Shown: positions 16,632 to 25,240 of the stretch, piece after piece
Numbering within the stretch: the first letter of the stretch is position 1
How the letters are laid out: every line of letters begins with the position of its first letter
Origin: Christensenella sp. UBA1685
GTDB taxonomy: Bacteria > Bacillota > Clostridia > Christensenellales > CAG-138
Assembly: GCA_002320595.1 (NCBI GenBank)
Contig: DCKB01000002.1
Coordinates: forward strand, 1 to 44,767
DNA length: 44,767 bases
Reading direction: 5' to 3'
Notes under the pieces: model-generated
Seen by the model: only the letters and a program-made list of their open reading frames with translations
Databases searched by the model: none
What the model was told of the DNA's origin: nothing
Position numbers and translations under genes: made by a program

Positions 16632-18371
16632 TCATTCCTTCTTGTATTTCCATTGAAGCAGCTGTAGCTCTATTACACTGCACAGCCGGTCCATCTCCCC
16701 GATCAGCCGGTTGCGGCTCCGCAGAAAATCCGTTTTCAAAAACAGGTACGTTGTTTCATCTGCATTGTCTGGCGTAACGCCCATCGCAGCGCGCAATTTC
16801 TGGAAATTCGCCGGAACAGCCAGCTTGTCGTATTCATAAGGCGAAGTATAGGTATATTCCATCTGAATGAGCGCCCCCGCCGTTTTCTGAATGATAGCAT
16901 CGGTATCGGTTCGCCCTTCCATGGCCGCCTCTAACGCTGCAATTTTTTCATCCAGTGCCCTGAGGTGCGGATAAACCGGCGCGAGGTCAAAATCCGGATG
17001 GAGTTCTCTTTCGATTTCCGTAAGGAACCTGCGCGTTTCAGCCAAATATGCCGACATGTCCACGGGAATCCTGTCGCTGTTTGCAATTTCGCAAATCATT
17101 TCAGCATTGATTTTCGCATCGCGCATCGCATGGTCAAAATCAACCTTGTCCAGCCCATCCTCGCGGCTGTGCCACCAATAGCCGCCGCCCACCGGCCAAA
17201 TTTTCTGCATTTCGGGCGCGGCTTCATATTTCAGCATGATTGTGATCGGAACCTCCCGCCCAAGGAAACTCTGTTCGCCCAAGTGCGGCAGAGGGATATA
17301 CGGTTCAGCCGCATACCCAGTATAGGTCTCAATGCGTTCTGCGGTAAAGCCCTTCCCTTCCATCTGCGTTGTGCGTGCACGGATGCGTTCCGCCCCTCGG
17401 CTGCCCGCGACATCAATGTTGATATGCGCAACGCAATGGTCGCGCAGCTTTTCATAATACGTATCAGAAAACCAGGTAGAGCCGGCATATTGGCCAAACT
17501 CATGCCCCGCCCACCAGCAGACGAGTATGCTGCGCTTAAGCATGCTCCGATTTTGGTGCAGCGCGCGCGCAAGCTCCAAAATAATAGCATCGCCCGCGCC
17601 GTTATCAGTCATGCCTTCACAATGGGAATCATAATGGCCATCCATCAGAACGAAGTTATCCTCCGCGCCCTGAATAAATGCCACGGGAATTGAGGCGCGT
17701 TTCACGCCGGTTTCAGCTTGGGCGGAAATGCTCACGCGAACCGGCCCTTTCTTCATCTGATCAATCATGTAATCGCCTGCGGACTTGGTGCAATCAATGC
17801 AGGGAAGCGTTGGAATGAGATGGCGGTTGTCCGGCGTCGGAGTGCCGTTATGGTTGGAAGCTCCAAAGTAATGCGGCACCTCCTCCGGAGAGTTATACAT
17901 GCCGATAATGCCAAGCGCGCCGGCGGCGGCAGCTTCATAAGCAATATCGCTGCAATACTCTTTTGTAAGTACGATTTTATCCTTGAATTCGGCAAAGCGG
18001 CGGACATTTTGCTCCGGTGTATGCGTTTTGCTTTCGCCCATGTAGTCGTAGCACAATTCGCCCTGTATATCTTCAACATTGCGCGTAAATCCGCAAGGAA
18101 CAACCTCAAATTCACGAATTTCCGGCGAGAGCATTTTCAGTTTTGCAGACACCGCAGAACTCATGTAGCCCGTGAATTCCAACCGTTTATTCGGGATTCC
18201 ATATTCTTTGAGTTTGCTGATCAGATAAGCTGCGGCAGCCTCCGCATCCTTAGAGGCAGACGCCCGCTTCCACTTGCTGAAAGCTTGCGCCGTTTGAACA
18301 ATATTTTCTTTCTGAATCGTTTCAAGTACCTGTTTGGTCAATTTCTGAACCAACCCGGAACATTCACCCAT
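16632..18371 (-). CDS. M28 family metallopeptidase with PA domain
   Basis: A 579-residue peptidase with a protease-associated-like insert at about residues 100-215 and an M28 zinc domain. Metal-ligand candidates are His246 and Asp248 in GHYDSH, Asp256 in TDNGAGD, Glu291 in WWAGHEFGQYAGSTW, Asp in NIDVAGS and His in YWWHSREDG. The residue before Glu291, normally the catalytic Glu of the EE pair, is His. Similar GH(S/E)xGxYAGS sequences occur in a distinct M28 branch, so the activity may differ. No signal peptide is seen, so it is probably cytoplasmic. The ATG at 18371 has AAAGGAG 9 bases upstream. First gene of the peptide-uptake operon. Confidence 0.88.
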   Translation of the reverse strand: MGECSGLVQKLTKQVLETIQKENIVQTAQAFSKWKRASASKDAEAAAAYLISKLKEYGIPNKRLEFTGYMSSAVSAKLKMLSPEIREFEVVPCGFTRNVEDIQGELCYDYMGESKTHTPEQNVRRFAEFKDKIVLTKEYCSDIAYEAAAAGALGIIGMYNSPEEVPHYFGASNHNGTPTPDNRHLIPTLPCIDCTKSAGDYMIDQMKKGPVRVSISAQAETGVKRASIPVAFIQGAEDNFVLMDGHYDSHCEGMTDNGAGDAIILELARALHQNRSMLKRSILVCWWAGHEFGQYAGSTWFSDTYYEKLRDHCVAHINIDVAGSRGAERIRARTTQMEGKGFTAERIETYTGYAAEPYIPLPHLGEQSFLGREVPITIMLKYEAAPEMQKIWPVGGGYWWHSREDGLDKVDFDHAMRDAKINAEMICEIANSDRIPVDMSAYLAETRRFLTEIERELHPDFDLAPVYPHLRALDEKIAALEAAMEGRTDTDAIIQKTAGALIQMEYTYTSPYEYDKLAVPANFQKLRAAMGVTPDNADETTYLFLKTDFLRSRNRLIGEMDRLCSVIELQLLQWKYKKE

Positions 18372-18521
18372 TGTAATGCGCTCCTTTAAAGCATCCTCCG
18401 CTGCGTTCGTGCTGCATCGTAAGAGGTATGCAGATATGCTTGTTGAGCCCATTATAGGCTTCCTGTTTTCCCTGGGCAATCGCACCGGTTATACTGATTA
18501 AAATTAACAGTGTAGCCTTTG

Positions 18522-18604
18522 TTACATGAATACCATAATTTGGAACATCCAAAACTCCATTGAGCGCCGGCCGGCGCTCAATGGAGTTTTGGATGTTCAT
18601 GTAA
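18522..18604. repeat. 54-bp perfect palindrome with outer inverted repeat
   Basis: Positions 18544-18570 and 18571-18597 are exact reverse complements with no spacer, so 54 bp form a perfect palindrome centred on CCGGCCGG. Outer arms TTACATG (18522-18528) and CATGTAA (18598-18604) are also complementary, the left one offset by a 15-base insert. It lies between the chromate-type transporter genes and the M28 gene, both minus strand. No T-run follows on either strand. Confidence 0.9.
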
Positions 18605-18642
18605 TTTATGAATTTGCCTGCATATAGGCGGAAAATTGCATC

Positions 18643-19206
18643 TCAAATCAGCCCATACAGCACCGCTCCGACCGCGCCCGCGCCGAAAATGATGAATGTT
18701 GGGTTCACGTTCCATTTGCGCAGCACAAAAAGCGCCGCCGCAAACAGGCACAGCGAAACCGGTTCAAGCGCCGCAATGGAGAATGCCATCAGCCCGCCAT
18801 TCCAAAGTGCAAGCGCCAATATGGATGCGCCTGCAGCGCCGATAAGCCCCACCACCGCAGGACGAAGGCCGGAAAGGATGCCCTGCATCAGCGTCAGGCT
18901 GCGGTACTTGCGATACAGCCAGGCAAGTAGGATTACGATTACGCAGGAGGGCAAAACACAGCCGAACGTCGCCACAAGAGCGCCCGCGATCCCGCCTACC
19001 TGCGTGCCGACGAACGTGGCTGCATTGATGGCAATCGGGCCCGGCGTCATTTCCGCAATCGTCACAACATCCGTGAAAGCGGCCATCGTAAGCCATGCAT
19101 GTTTTTCCACAATTTGTTCCCGGATAAGAGGCAGCGCCGCATAACCGCCGCCGATGCTGAACAGGCCGATTTGAAAGAAACTCCAGAACAGGTCTAAATA
19201 GATCAT
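18643..19206 (-). CDS. Chromate transporter family protein, second subunit
   Basis: A 187-residue membrane protein of the CHR family, short-chain type, with about five or six helices. Signatures are FSIGGGYAALPLIREQIVEK, TIAEMTPGPIAINAATFVG and the central FGCVLPS. Short CHR proteins work as pairs of homologous halves, and this one follows a homologous half with a 4-base overlap. The family exports chromate or other oxyanions; the true substrate here is not deducible. It ends close to the palindrome. Confidence 0.9.
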   Translation of the reverse strand: MIYLDLFWSFFQIGLFSIGGGYAALPLIREQIVEKHAWLTMAAFTDVVTIAEMTPGPIAINAATFVGTQVGGIAGALVATFGCVLPSCVIVILLAWLYRKYRSLTLMQGILSGLRPAVVGLIGAAGASILALALWNGGLMAFSIAALEPVSLCLFAAALFVLRKWNVNPTFIIFGAGAVGAVLYGLI

Positions 19207-19787
19207 TCCCCCATCTCCCCCTTTCCGGCCTTATGGTTTTGAATCAGCATATCCGCTATGCCGATGGCCGCGCATGCAAGGATGCAAATCACCACATTGA
19301 CGTTGAGAAACGCTGATGCGGCGAACGTGCCAAGCATGATGCACACGGGCAGCACGCGTTTTTGCCTGAGCACGCCCGTTGCCATCGTAATGACAACGCT
19401 TGCAATGACCGCTGCAACCCCCGCCTGCATCCCTTTGAGCACAAGGCTCACAATGCGGTTATCCCGAAACGCGGCATAGAACGCAGAAATGACGGAGATG
19501 ATGACCAGCGGCGGCAGCACGGTGCCGAGCGCAGTCAAAAGCGCGCCGGGCACGCCTGCCATGCGGTAGCCGATGATGATGGACGCGTTTACCGCAAGCG
19601 GCCCGGGGGAAGACTGCGCAATCGCCACCATATCGAGCATTTCCTGCTCGTCAATCCAATGAAGCTCGTCTACAAACTTGCGTTTAAGCAGCGGCACAAT
19701 CACATACCCGCCGCCAAACGTGACTGCGCTGAGCATAAACGTAGATGCAAACAGCGTCCAATACAGCGTTCGGCCGTGTTGTTTCAA
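19203..19787 (-). CDS. Chromate transporter family protein, first subunit
   Basis: A 194-residue short-chain CHR membrane protein. It has the same repeat signatures as its partner: VTFGGGYVIVPLLKRKFVDE, VAIAQSSPGPLAVNASIIIG and TVLPPLVII. The start is a TTG with GGAGGG 6 bases upstream; no other start fits. It overlaps the second subunit by an ATGA, so the two are coupled and probably form a heterodimer. Confidence 0.9.
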   Translation of the reverse strand: MKQHGRTLYWTLFASTFMLSAVTFGGGYVIVPLLKRKFVDELHWIDEQEMLDMVAIAQSSPGPLAVNASIIIGYRMAGVPGALLTALGTVLPPLVIISVISAFYAAFRDNRIVSLVLKGMQAGVAAVIASVVITMATGVLRQKRVLPVCIMLGTFAASAFLNVNVVICILACAAIGIADMLIQNHKAGKGEMGE

Positions 19788-19878
19788 TCAAATCCCTCCA
19801 TCCTGCTGAGGCTTCAGTTCTTCTATCTTACCACAATGCTTCCCGGCTTACCATTCGCACAAATCTTATGGAATGCAC

Positions 19879-19932
19879 TTGTGGCAAAAGCAGAGGTACG
19901 GTATCATTACCTCATAATTACTCCGGAGGTAA
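19879..19932 (+). promoter_or_regulatory. Promoter and leader of the SdpI-like gene, with SD-masking hairpin
   Basis: TTGTGG (19879-19884), 17-base spacer, TATCAT (19902-19907) form a weak promoter. TTACCTC (19907-19913) is complementary to GAGGTAA (19926-19932), which contains the ribosome site, and also to GAGGTA (19893-19898) upstream. Translation could be modulated, but only one hairpin is possible if transcription starts after the -10 box. Confidence 0.35.
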
Positions 19933-19935
19933 GGC

Positions 19936-20337
19936 ATGCTCGGTTTTTGGCTTTATATGTTGGCTGTCGATCTGTTGATTCCCGCCACAATGATCGGGTT
20001 CGGTCTTCTGTTTTTAAAGCGCCCGCCAAAAAAGATCAACGCCATTTTTGGCTACCGCAGCATGCGTTCCATGCAAAACGAGGATACCTGGCGCTTCGCA
20101 CATCAGCATTGCGGAAAGGTTTGGTGTACGGCAGGTTTAATCATGGCTCCGCTTTCCGCTATCGCGGTGGCCTTCCTCTACGGCCTCTCCACCGACCGCA
20201 TTGGGCTTTTCGGCGGCGGCCTTTGCCTGCTGCAATGCATGGCCCTGCTCCTTTCGATTTTCCCGACCGAACGTGCTTTGAAGCGGACATTTGACAAGTC
20301 TGGAAAGCGCAGGGAATCCCCGTGCAACGAAAAATGA
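19936..20337 (+). CDS. SdpI family membrane protein
   Basis: A 133-residue protein with three hydrophobic segments (about residues 5-27, 66-86 and 90-107). The family hallmark is INAIFGYRSMRSMQNEDTWR, followed by FAHQHCGKVW. SdpI in Bacillus subtilis is an immunity protein for the SdpC toxin and also senses it. Most short SdpI homologs like this one have no toxin partner and unknown function, and no toxin gene is next to it. The ATG has GGAGG 6 bases upstream. It is single and convergent with malQ. Confidence 0.8.
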   Translation: MLGFWLYMLAVDLLIPATMIGFGLLFLKRPPKKINAIFGYRSMRSMQNEDTWRFAHQHCGKVWCTAGLIMAPLSAIAVAFLYGLSTDRIGLFGGGLCLLQCMALLLSIFPTERALKRTFDKSGKRRESPCNEK

Positions 20338-20364
20338 AGGCCTCTTCTCCCGCTTGCATTCAAA

Positions 20365-20392
20365 AGCCGCCCGGTTTAACTGCCGGGCGGCT
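20365..20392. terminator. Bidirectional terminator
   Basis: A 10-bp GC-rich stem (AGCCGCCCGG, 20365-20374 with 20383-20392) and 8-base loop sit between the convergent SdpI-like and malQ genes. On the minus strand TTTTG follows; on the plus strand a T-rich stretch follows. Confidence 0.8.
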
Positions 20393-20416
20393 CTTCATTT
20401 CTTGTTCTTGTTTTGT

Positions 20417-21904
20417 TTATTCCGCAAGCCTGCCGTAAAGCTCCGTATAAAAACGCATCTTTTCCGCAAGTGCAGGGGTGCAGTCCCCCTGCTGCATGCG
20501 CCACTGCCAATTGCAGCCGAGCGTACTCGGTGTGTTCATGCGGCTTTCTGCGCCAAGGCCAAGATAATCCTGCATTTGTGCCACAAAAAGCAGGGCAACG
20601 GAGCTCATGCCGCCGCGGATCATCCCCCAGTGGAAGCCTTCCCGCTCGTTCAGGCCAAGATATGCCGTGGCGCGCGCGACGTCTTCCGGCGCAGCGTCTT
20701 CCCGCCAGCCGAGCAGCGGCGCATTGTCGTGCGTCCCCGTGTAGCAGGCGCAGTTTTCCGGGTAGGTATGCGGGCGGTATTCCCCCGGTTCGCGCGAATC
20801 GAACGCAAATTCCAGCACCTTCATGCCCGGAAAGCCGGAGGCTTTGAGCAATGCATGCACTTCCGGGCTCAGATAGCCAAGGTCCTCCGCAATGATGGGA
20901 AGCGCCGGAAACCGCGCGCGCACAGCGTCAATGAAATCCATGCCCGGCCCTTTGACCCAATGGCCATGGGAGGCAGTTGTTTCCCCAAACGGAACGCTCC
21001 AATAGCTTTCCAGCCCCCGGAAATGGTCGATGCGCAGCACGTCGTACAGGCGCGCTGCACCTGCGATGCGCTCCATCCACCAGCGGTAACCATCTTCCCG
21101 CATCTTTTCCCAGCAATAAAGCGGGTTTCCCCAAAGCTGGCCGTCCGCGCTGAAGGAATCCGGCGGCACACCGGCCACGGCAATGGGCGTGTTACCGGCG
21201 TCCAGCTGAAAATTCTGCGGTCCCGCCCAAACATCCGCCGAATCCATGGCTACATAGATAGGCAGGTCTCCGATGATTTTGACGCCATGCGCTGACGCAT
21301 ATGCCTTAAGCGCATCCCACTGCCGGTAAAACAGGAACTGAACAAAGGTAAAAAATTCCACATCCGTGCGGAGGCGTTCCGACCACGCGGAAACAGCGTC
21401 CGGCCTGCGCAAGCGGATGCTCTCATCCTCCCATTGCGTCCATGCGCGCATGCCAAAATGGCGTTTGAGCGCCATAAAAAGAGCATAATCCGGCAGCCAT
21501 GCTGCGTTCTCCCGCGCAAATGCCGCCGCTTCCGCGCGAAGGGCTGCATCCGCCCGCGCAAACGCCCGGCGCAGCATGGGCAAGCGTGCCGCATAAATTC
21601 TTCCGTAGTCCACGCGGCCGGGGTCCTCTCCCCAATCCGCAGAGGCAACCTCATCGTTCGATAAAAGCCCTGCGGCAACAAGGGAATCCAGGTCGATGAA
21701 ATATGGGTTCCCCGCATAGGAGGAAAACGGCTGATAGGGCGAATCCCCGATGCTGGTCGGCCCAAGCGGCAGAATCTGCCAGTAGCGTTGCCCTGCGGCG
21801 GCAAGAAAGTCGATGAAGCGGTACGCTTCGGCTCCAAGCGTTCCAATGCCGTGCGGCGACGGCAGCGCCGACACTGGCAGCAGAACACCGCTGCTCCTGT
21901 TCAT
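20417..21904 (-). CDS. malQ: 4-alpha-glucanotransferase (amylomaltase, GH77)
   Basis: A 495-residue cytoplasmic enzyme that transfers alpha-1,4-glucan segments between malto-oligosaccharides and releases glucose. GH77 hallmarks are SPYQPFSSYAGNPYFIDLD near the N-terminus, DLPIYVAMDSADVWAGPQ, RIDHFRGLESYWSVP (nucleophile Asp), IIAEDLGYLSPEV (acid/base Glu) and YTGTHDNAPLLGW (third catalytic Asp). The length is usual for the family. The ATG at 21904 was chosen over an earlier TTG two codons before; GAAGG lies about 9 bases upstream. Last gene of the LacI-controlled sugar operon, it supports malto-oligosaccharide as the transported substrate. Confidence 0.95.
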   Translation of the reverse strand: MNRSSGVLLPVSALPSPHGIGTLGAEAYRFIDFLAAAGQRYWQILPLGPTSIGDSPYQPFSSYAGNPYFIDLDSLVAAGLLSNDEVASADWGEDPGRVDYGRIYAARLPMLRRAFARADAALRAEAAAFARENAAWLPDYALFMALKRHFGMRAWTQWEDESIRLRRPDAVSAWSERLRTDVEFFTFVQFLFYRQWDALKAYASAHGVKIIGDLPIYVAMDSADVWAGPQNFQLDAGNTPIAVAGVPPDSFSADGQLWGNPLYCWEKMREDGYRWWMERIAGAARLYDVLRIDHFRGLESYWSVPFGETTASHGHWVKGPGMDFIDAVRARFPALPIIAEDLGYLSPEVHALLKASGFPGMKVLEFAFDSREPGEYRPHTYPENCACYTGTHDNAPLLGWREDAAPEDVARATAYLGLNEREGFHWGMIRGGMSSVALLFVAQMQDYLGLGAESRMNTPSTLGCNWQWRMQQGDCTPALAEKMRFYTELYGRLAE

Positions 21905-21995
21905 ACTCAAAAACCTTCCCTTATGCGCCGCGCCCCCTTCGTGGGAGCGCGGCTGCGTTGATTATGCTTCCGGCCGGGCCCTGCAGCCCAAGGCC

Positions 21996-22841
21996 TCATC
22001 CTTTCACCGCGCCCGCAACAACGCCCTTGATGATGTGTTTCTGACAGGCCAAATACACGATGATAACCGGCAGAACCGTCATGATAATGCACGCCATCAT
22101 CGGACCCATTTCAATGCGGCCAAAGCTGCCTTGAAAATACTGAATCAGGATCGGGATCGTCATATACTTCTTGCGGTCCAGCACCAGATACGGCAGCAGG
22201 TAATCGTTCCAGACCCACATGGTTTCAAGGATGCCGACCGAAATCAGCGTGGGCTTGAGGATCGGGAACACGATCCGAAAGAATGTCTGCAAGGGATTGC
22301 AGCCATCGATCATTGCCGCTTCTTCGATTTCAACCGGCACCGAGCGCATGAAGCCGCAGAACATGAACACCGCAAGCCCCGCGCCGAAGCCAAGGTAGAT
22401 GATACAGAGGTTGATGGGCATATCAAGGTTCAGCTTATCCGCCGTTGCGGAAAGCGTGAACATCAGCATCTGGAACGGCACGACCATCGAAAACACAAAC
22501 AGGAAGTAAATAAGCTTTGAAACCTTTCCCGAAACGCGCGTGATAAACCATGCGCACATGGAACAGCAAACGAGGATGAGCGCGACCGCTGTCACGGTGA
22601 TCAAAAGGGAATTGCCAAACGCGGAAAGGAACCCTTTGCTGTTCAGCGCATCCACATAGTTTTGAAGCCCGGCAAAAGTCTCCGCTGTGGGCAGTTCAAA
22701 CGCGCCTTTGGTGGTGATAGCGCGCTCGGTCTTGAGGGAGTTGAGCAGGATCATCACCACGGGATAGACCCAGGCAAGCGAAAGCAGGGCAAGCAGCGCC
22801 GTTGTGATGCCGTTTTTGAGCCGTTGTACATGCGTCACCAT
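21996..22841 (-). CDS. Sugar ABC transporter permease (MalG type)
   Basis: A 281-residue permease with six predicted helices. The first is ITTALLALLSLAWVYPVVMI, and the EAA loop for ATPase coupling is EIEEAAMIDGCNPLQTFFRI. The ATG at 22841 overlaps the upstream permease stop as TAATG, and AAGGAGG lies 10 bases before it. No dedicated ATPase gene lies in the operon, so it probably uses a shared MsmK-like ATPase encoded elsewhere, as is common for family-1 sugar transporters of Firmicutes. Confidence 0.93.
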   Translation of the reverse strand: MVTHVQRLKNGITTALLALLSLAWVYPVVMILLNSLKTERAITTKGAFELPTAETFAGLQNYVDALNSKGFLSAFGNSLLITVTAVALILVCCSMCAWFITRVSGKVSKLIYFLFVFSMVVPFQMLMFTLSATADKLNLDMPINLCIIYLGFGAGLAVFMFCGFMRSVPVEIEEAAMIDGCNPLQTFFRIVFPILKPTLISVGILETMWVWNDYLLPYLVLDRKKYMTIPILIQYFQGSFGRIEMGPMMACIIMTVLPVIIVYLACQKHIIKGVVAGAVKG

Positions 22842-23692
22842 TACTGCTGCACCTCCTTGGAGCGCGTAGCGCGGAGCTGGATCATGGAAATCACGATCAC
22901 AAGCACACAGAAGATAACCGCCTTCGCCTGGCCATAGCCCTTCCACTGTGCGCCGGAGCGGCCATAGAACGTATTATAAATGTTGAGCGCGAGCATCTCC
23001 GTCATGTGCGCCGGTTCGCCGCCAGTGAGCGCAAGGTTCTGGTCGAACAGTTTGAAGGAGTTTGTCAGCGTCAGAAACAGGCAAATGGTGATGGAAGGCA
23101 TCACATTTGGGATCTTCACGCGCCAAAGCGTCTGCCAGGAATTTGCGCCGTCAATGTAGGCGGCTTCCAGATAATCGTTCGGAATGGATTGCAGGCCCGC
23201 GATGTAAATGATCATCATGTAGCCGATCTGCTGCCAGCACATGAGAAGAATCAGGCCCCAAAACCCGTACGTTGCATCAAGGCGCAGCAGCGGCTTTGCC
23301 AAAAGGGAAAGCACGCAGTTGAGCAGGATGGACCAAATGTAGCCGAGCACGACGCCGCCGATGAGGTTGGGCATGAAAAACACCGTGCGGAACAGGTTTG
23401 TGCCGCGGATCTTCCGGGTAAGGATCAGCGCAATGGTGAATGCGATTACGTTGATAAAAATCGTGGAAACCACCGTAAATGCCGCAGTAAACCAAAATGC
23501 ATGGGCGAACTCGGGGTCGGTCAACGCGTATTTAAAATTTTCAAAGCCCACAAACGTGACTTTTTTCAAGGTAGTAAATTTGCAGAGGGACAAATACAAC
23601 CCCTGCAAAAAAGGCCACAAAAAGCCGATGCAGAATGCCGCTACGGTGGGCGCCACAAAAATCGGCCAATATTTTTTAATTGCTTTTTCCAC
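22841..23692 (-). CDS. Sugar ABC transporter permease (MalF type)
   Basis: A 283-residue permease with the typical N-terminal helix (PIFVAPTVAAFCIGFLWPFL) and five further helices. The coupling loop is DYLEAAYIDGANSWQTLWRV. The start is GTG with AAGGAG 8 bases upstream. It is separated from the binding-protein gene by a strong terminator-like hairpin, which should lower permease expression relative to the binding protein. It partners with the MalG-type permease directly downstream. Confidence 0.93.
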   Translation of the reverse strand: MEKAIKKYWPIFVAPTVAAFCIGFLWPFLQGLYLSLCKFTTLKKVTFVGFENFKYALTDPEFAHAFWFTAAFTVVSTIFINVIAFTIALILTRKIRGTNLFRTVFFMPNLIGGVVLGYIWSILLNCVLSLLAKPLLRLDATYGFWGLILLMCWQQIGYMMIIYIAGLQSIPNDYLEAAYIDGANSWQTLWRVKIPNVMPSITICLFLTLTNSFKLFDQNLALTGGEPAHMTEMLALNIYNTFYGRSGAQWKGYGQAKAVIFCVLVIVISMIQLRATRSKEVQQ

Positions 23693-23747
23693 GCCGGTTT
23701 CTCCTTAAATCATGCAATTTCAAAAGCGAATGGGTACGATCGGGCCT

Positions 23748-23789
23748 GATAAACAAAAATGCCGGGGTGGGCGGACGCCCACCCCGGCA
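23748..23789 (-). terminator. Intercistronic terminator in the sugar operon
   Basis: Minus-strand hairpin with a perfect 13-bp GC-rich stem (23760-23772 with 23777-23789), 4-base loop and a following TTTTTGTTT tract. It is placed between the binding-protein and permease genes, where partial termination would give more binding protein than permease. Confidence 0.9.
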
Positions 23790-23809
23790 GGATGAAACAT
23801 GGTTTTCGT

Positions 23810-25162
23810 TCAGCTGTTGGCCGCAGCGTATTCGGAGGCCCAGCCTTCCACAAAAGCTGCAACAACGTCATCCCAGGAACCGGTACCGGCCGCATAGGCG
23901 GCCAGCGCCGTGCCGACGCCGTTCTTCCATTCTTCAGAGGGGATGGTCAGGAAATCCCAAGTCACGGGCGTGTAGCCGTTTGCAATATAATCGTTGGAAA
24001 TGTTCACCAACGGGTTTGCGGCAGGCAGGTTGCCCTTGAACGGGATCACAAAGCCCATCTCGGTGCACATGGCGTTCAGACCCGCTTCGGAGGTCACGCA
24101 CCAGTACAGGAAGTCCAGCGTTGCCTGAATGTCTTCCTCGGCAGCCTCGCTGTTGACGCACCAATAGTTCTCGGTGCCGGTGCAGAGGCCCTGGTTTTCT
24201 TCGCCTTCCACGCCGATGTAGATCGGCAGCATGCCGAGGTTCTCATCGCCCAGGGAGGAAACATCGCCATAGGCCCAGGTGCCGTTCTGATAGAACACGG
24301 CCTCGCCGTTCACAAATTCGGCAACTGCGTCGGAGCCGGTCTTTGCAGCAAGCTCAGCGGGCGCGCAGGTTGCGTTGTTGATGTAAAGATCCCAAATTGC
24401 CTTATAGTTGTCCAGGTAGGTTCCCTTGATGGCAGCGGTGGAGCCAATGCCGTCCGCCTGATACTCATAGTAAATGGGCAGGTTGGCAAGGTGGGTCTTG
24501 AAGCGCCAGTCGGAGGAGCTGTCCATGCCGGCGGAGGTGAAAGCGGAGAAACCAAGCTCGTCCTTGCGGGCGGTGATATCTTCTGCAACAGCCTTGAGCG
24601 TTTCAAAGTTGGTGATGTCTTCCATCGTGTAGCCGGCCTTCTGAAGCAGTGCTTTGTTCACGATGATGCCATAGGTTTCAATGACGTAAGCGATGCCGTA
24701 AACGGTGTCGCCTTCCTTAAGCGCGAAGTCCTCGGAAGAAAGCTCGCCGTAAACCGCGGAGCCGGAAAGGTCGTAGCAGTAATCCTTCCAGTTTGCAAGG
24801 CCGACGGGGCCGTTCACCTGGAAGAGGGTGGGCGCTTCCTCCTTGGCCATCTCGGACATCAGGGTCTGCTCATACGTGCCCTGCGCAGCGGTGACAACGG
24901 TCACAGGAACGCCGGTCGTCTCCGTATAGAGCTTTGCAAGATCCTGCCACTGCTGATCCTGCTCGGGTTTGAAGTTGAGGTAATACACGGAGCCGGCCGC
25001 TGCGGGAGCTTCCGTATTCTGCGCTTCGGGCGTCGTTTCCGGCGTCGTGGCGGGTTCAGTCGTCTCGGGCGTGGGAGTCGGCTCGGTGCCTTCGTTGGTA
25101 TTGCAGCCAACACATGCGACCAGCATCATGGCCGCAAGCAGAAATGCCAATGCCTTTTTCAT
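23810..25162 (-). CDS. Sugar ABC transporter substrate-binding lipoprotein (family 1)
   Basis: A 450-residue extracellular binding protein of the MalE type. It has a signal peptide with lipobox LVACVGC ending at Cys20, then a Glu/Pro/Thr linker to about residue 55. The mature domain includes EEAPTLFQVNGPVGLANWKD, VNGEAVFYQNGTWAY and ATLDFLYWCVTSEAG, characteristic of family-1 binding proteins. The ATG at 25162 has AAAGGA 8 bases upstream. The position between lacI and the permeases, with malQ downstream, points to malto-oligosaccharides, but the ligand is inferred. Confidence 0.93.
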   Translation of the reverse strand: MKKALAFLLAAMMLVACVGCNTNEGTEPTPTPETTEPATTPETTPEAQNTEAPAAAGSVYYLNFKPEQDQQWQDLAKLYTETTGVPVTVVTAAQGTYEQTLMSEMAKEEAPTLFQVNGPVGLANWKDYCYDLSGSAVYGELSSEDFALKEGDTVYGIAYVIETYGIIVNKALLQKAGYTMEDITNFETLKAVAEDITARKDELGFSAFTSAGMDSSSDWRFKTHLANLPIYYEYQADGIGSTAAIKGTYLDNYKAIWDLYINNATCAPAELAAKTGSDAVAEFVNGEAVFYQNGTWAYGDVSSLGDENLGMLPIYIGVEGEENQGLCTGTENYWCVNSEAAEEDIQATLDFLYWCVTSEAGLNAMCTEMGFVIPFKGNLPAANPLVNISNDYIANGYTPVTWDFLTIPSEEWKNGVGTALAAYAAGTGSWDDVVAAFVEGWASEYAAANS

Positions 25163-25240
25163 AATCGTTTTCCTTTCATCTTTCATTGATATTATTATTG
25201 TTTTCCCGTGCGGCTATTCCGCACAAGCCTTTCTTCTGAT

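Noticed and set aside
25208..25224. Small hairpin between lacI and the sugar-binding protein gene
   Set aside because: A 6-bp stem without a T-run is too weak for a terminator. It may stabilise mRNA but is not demonstrable.
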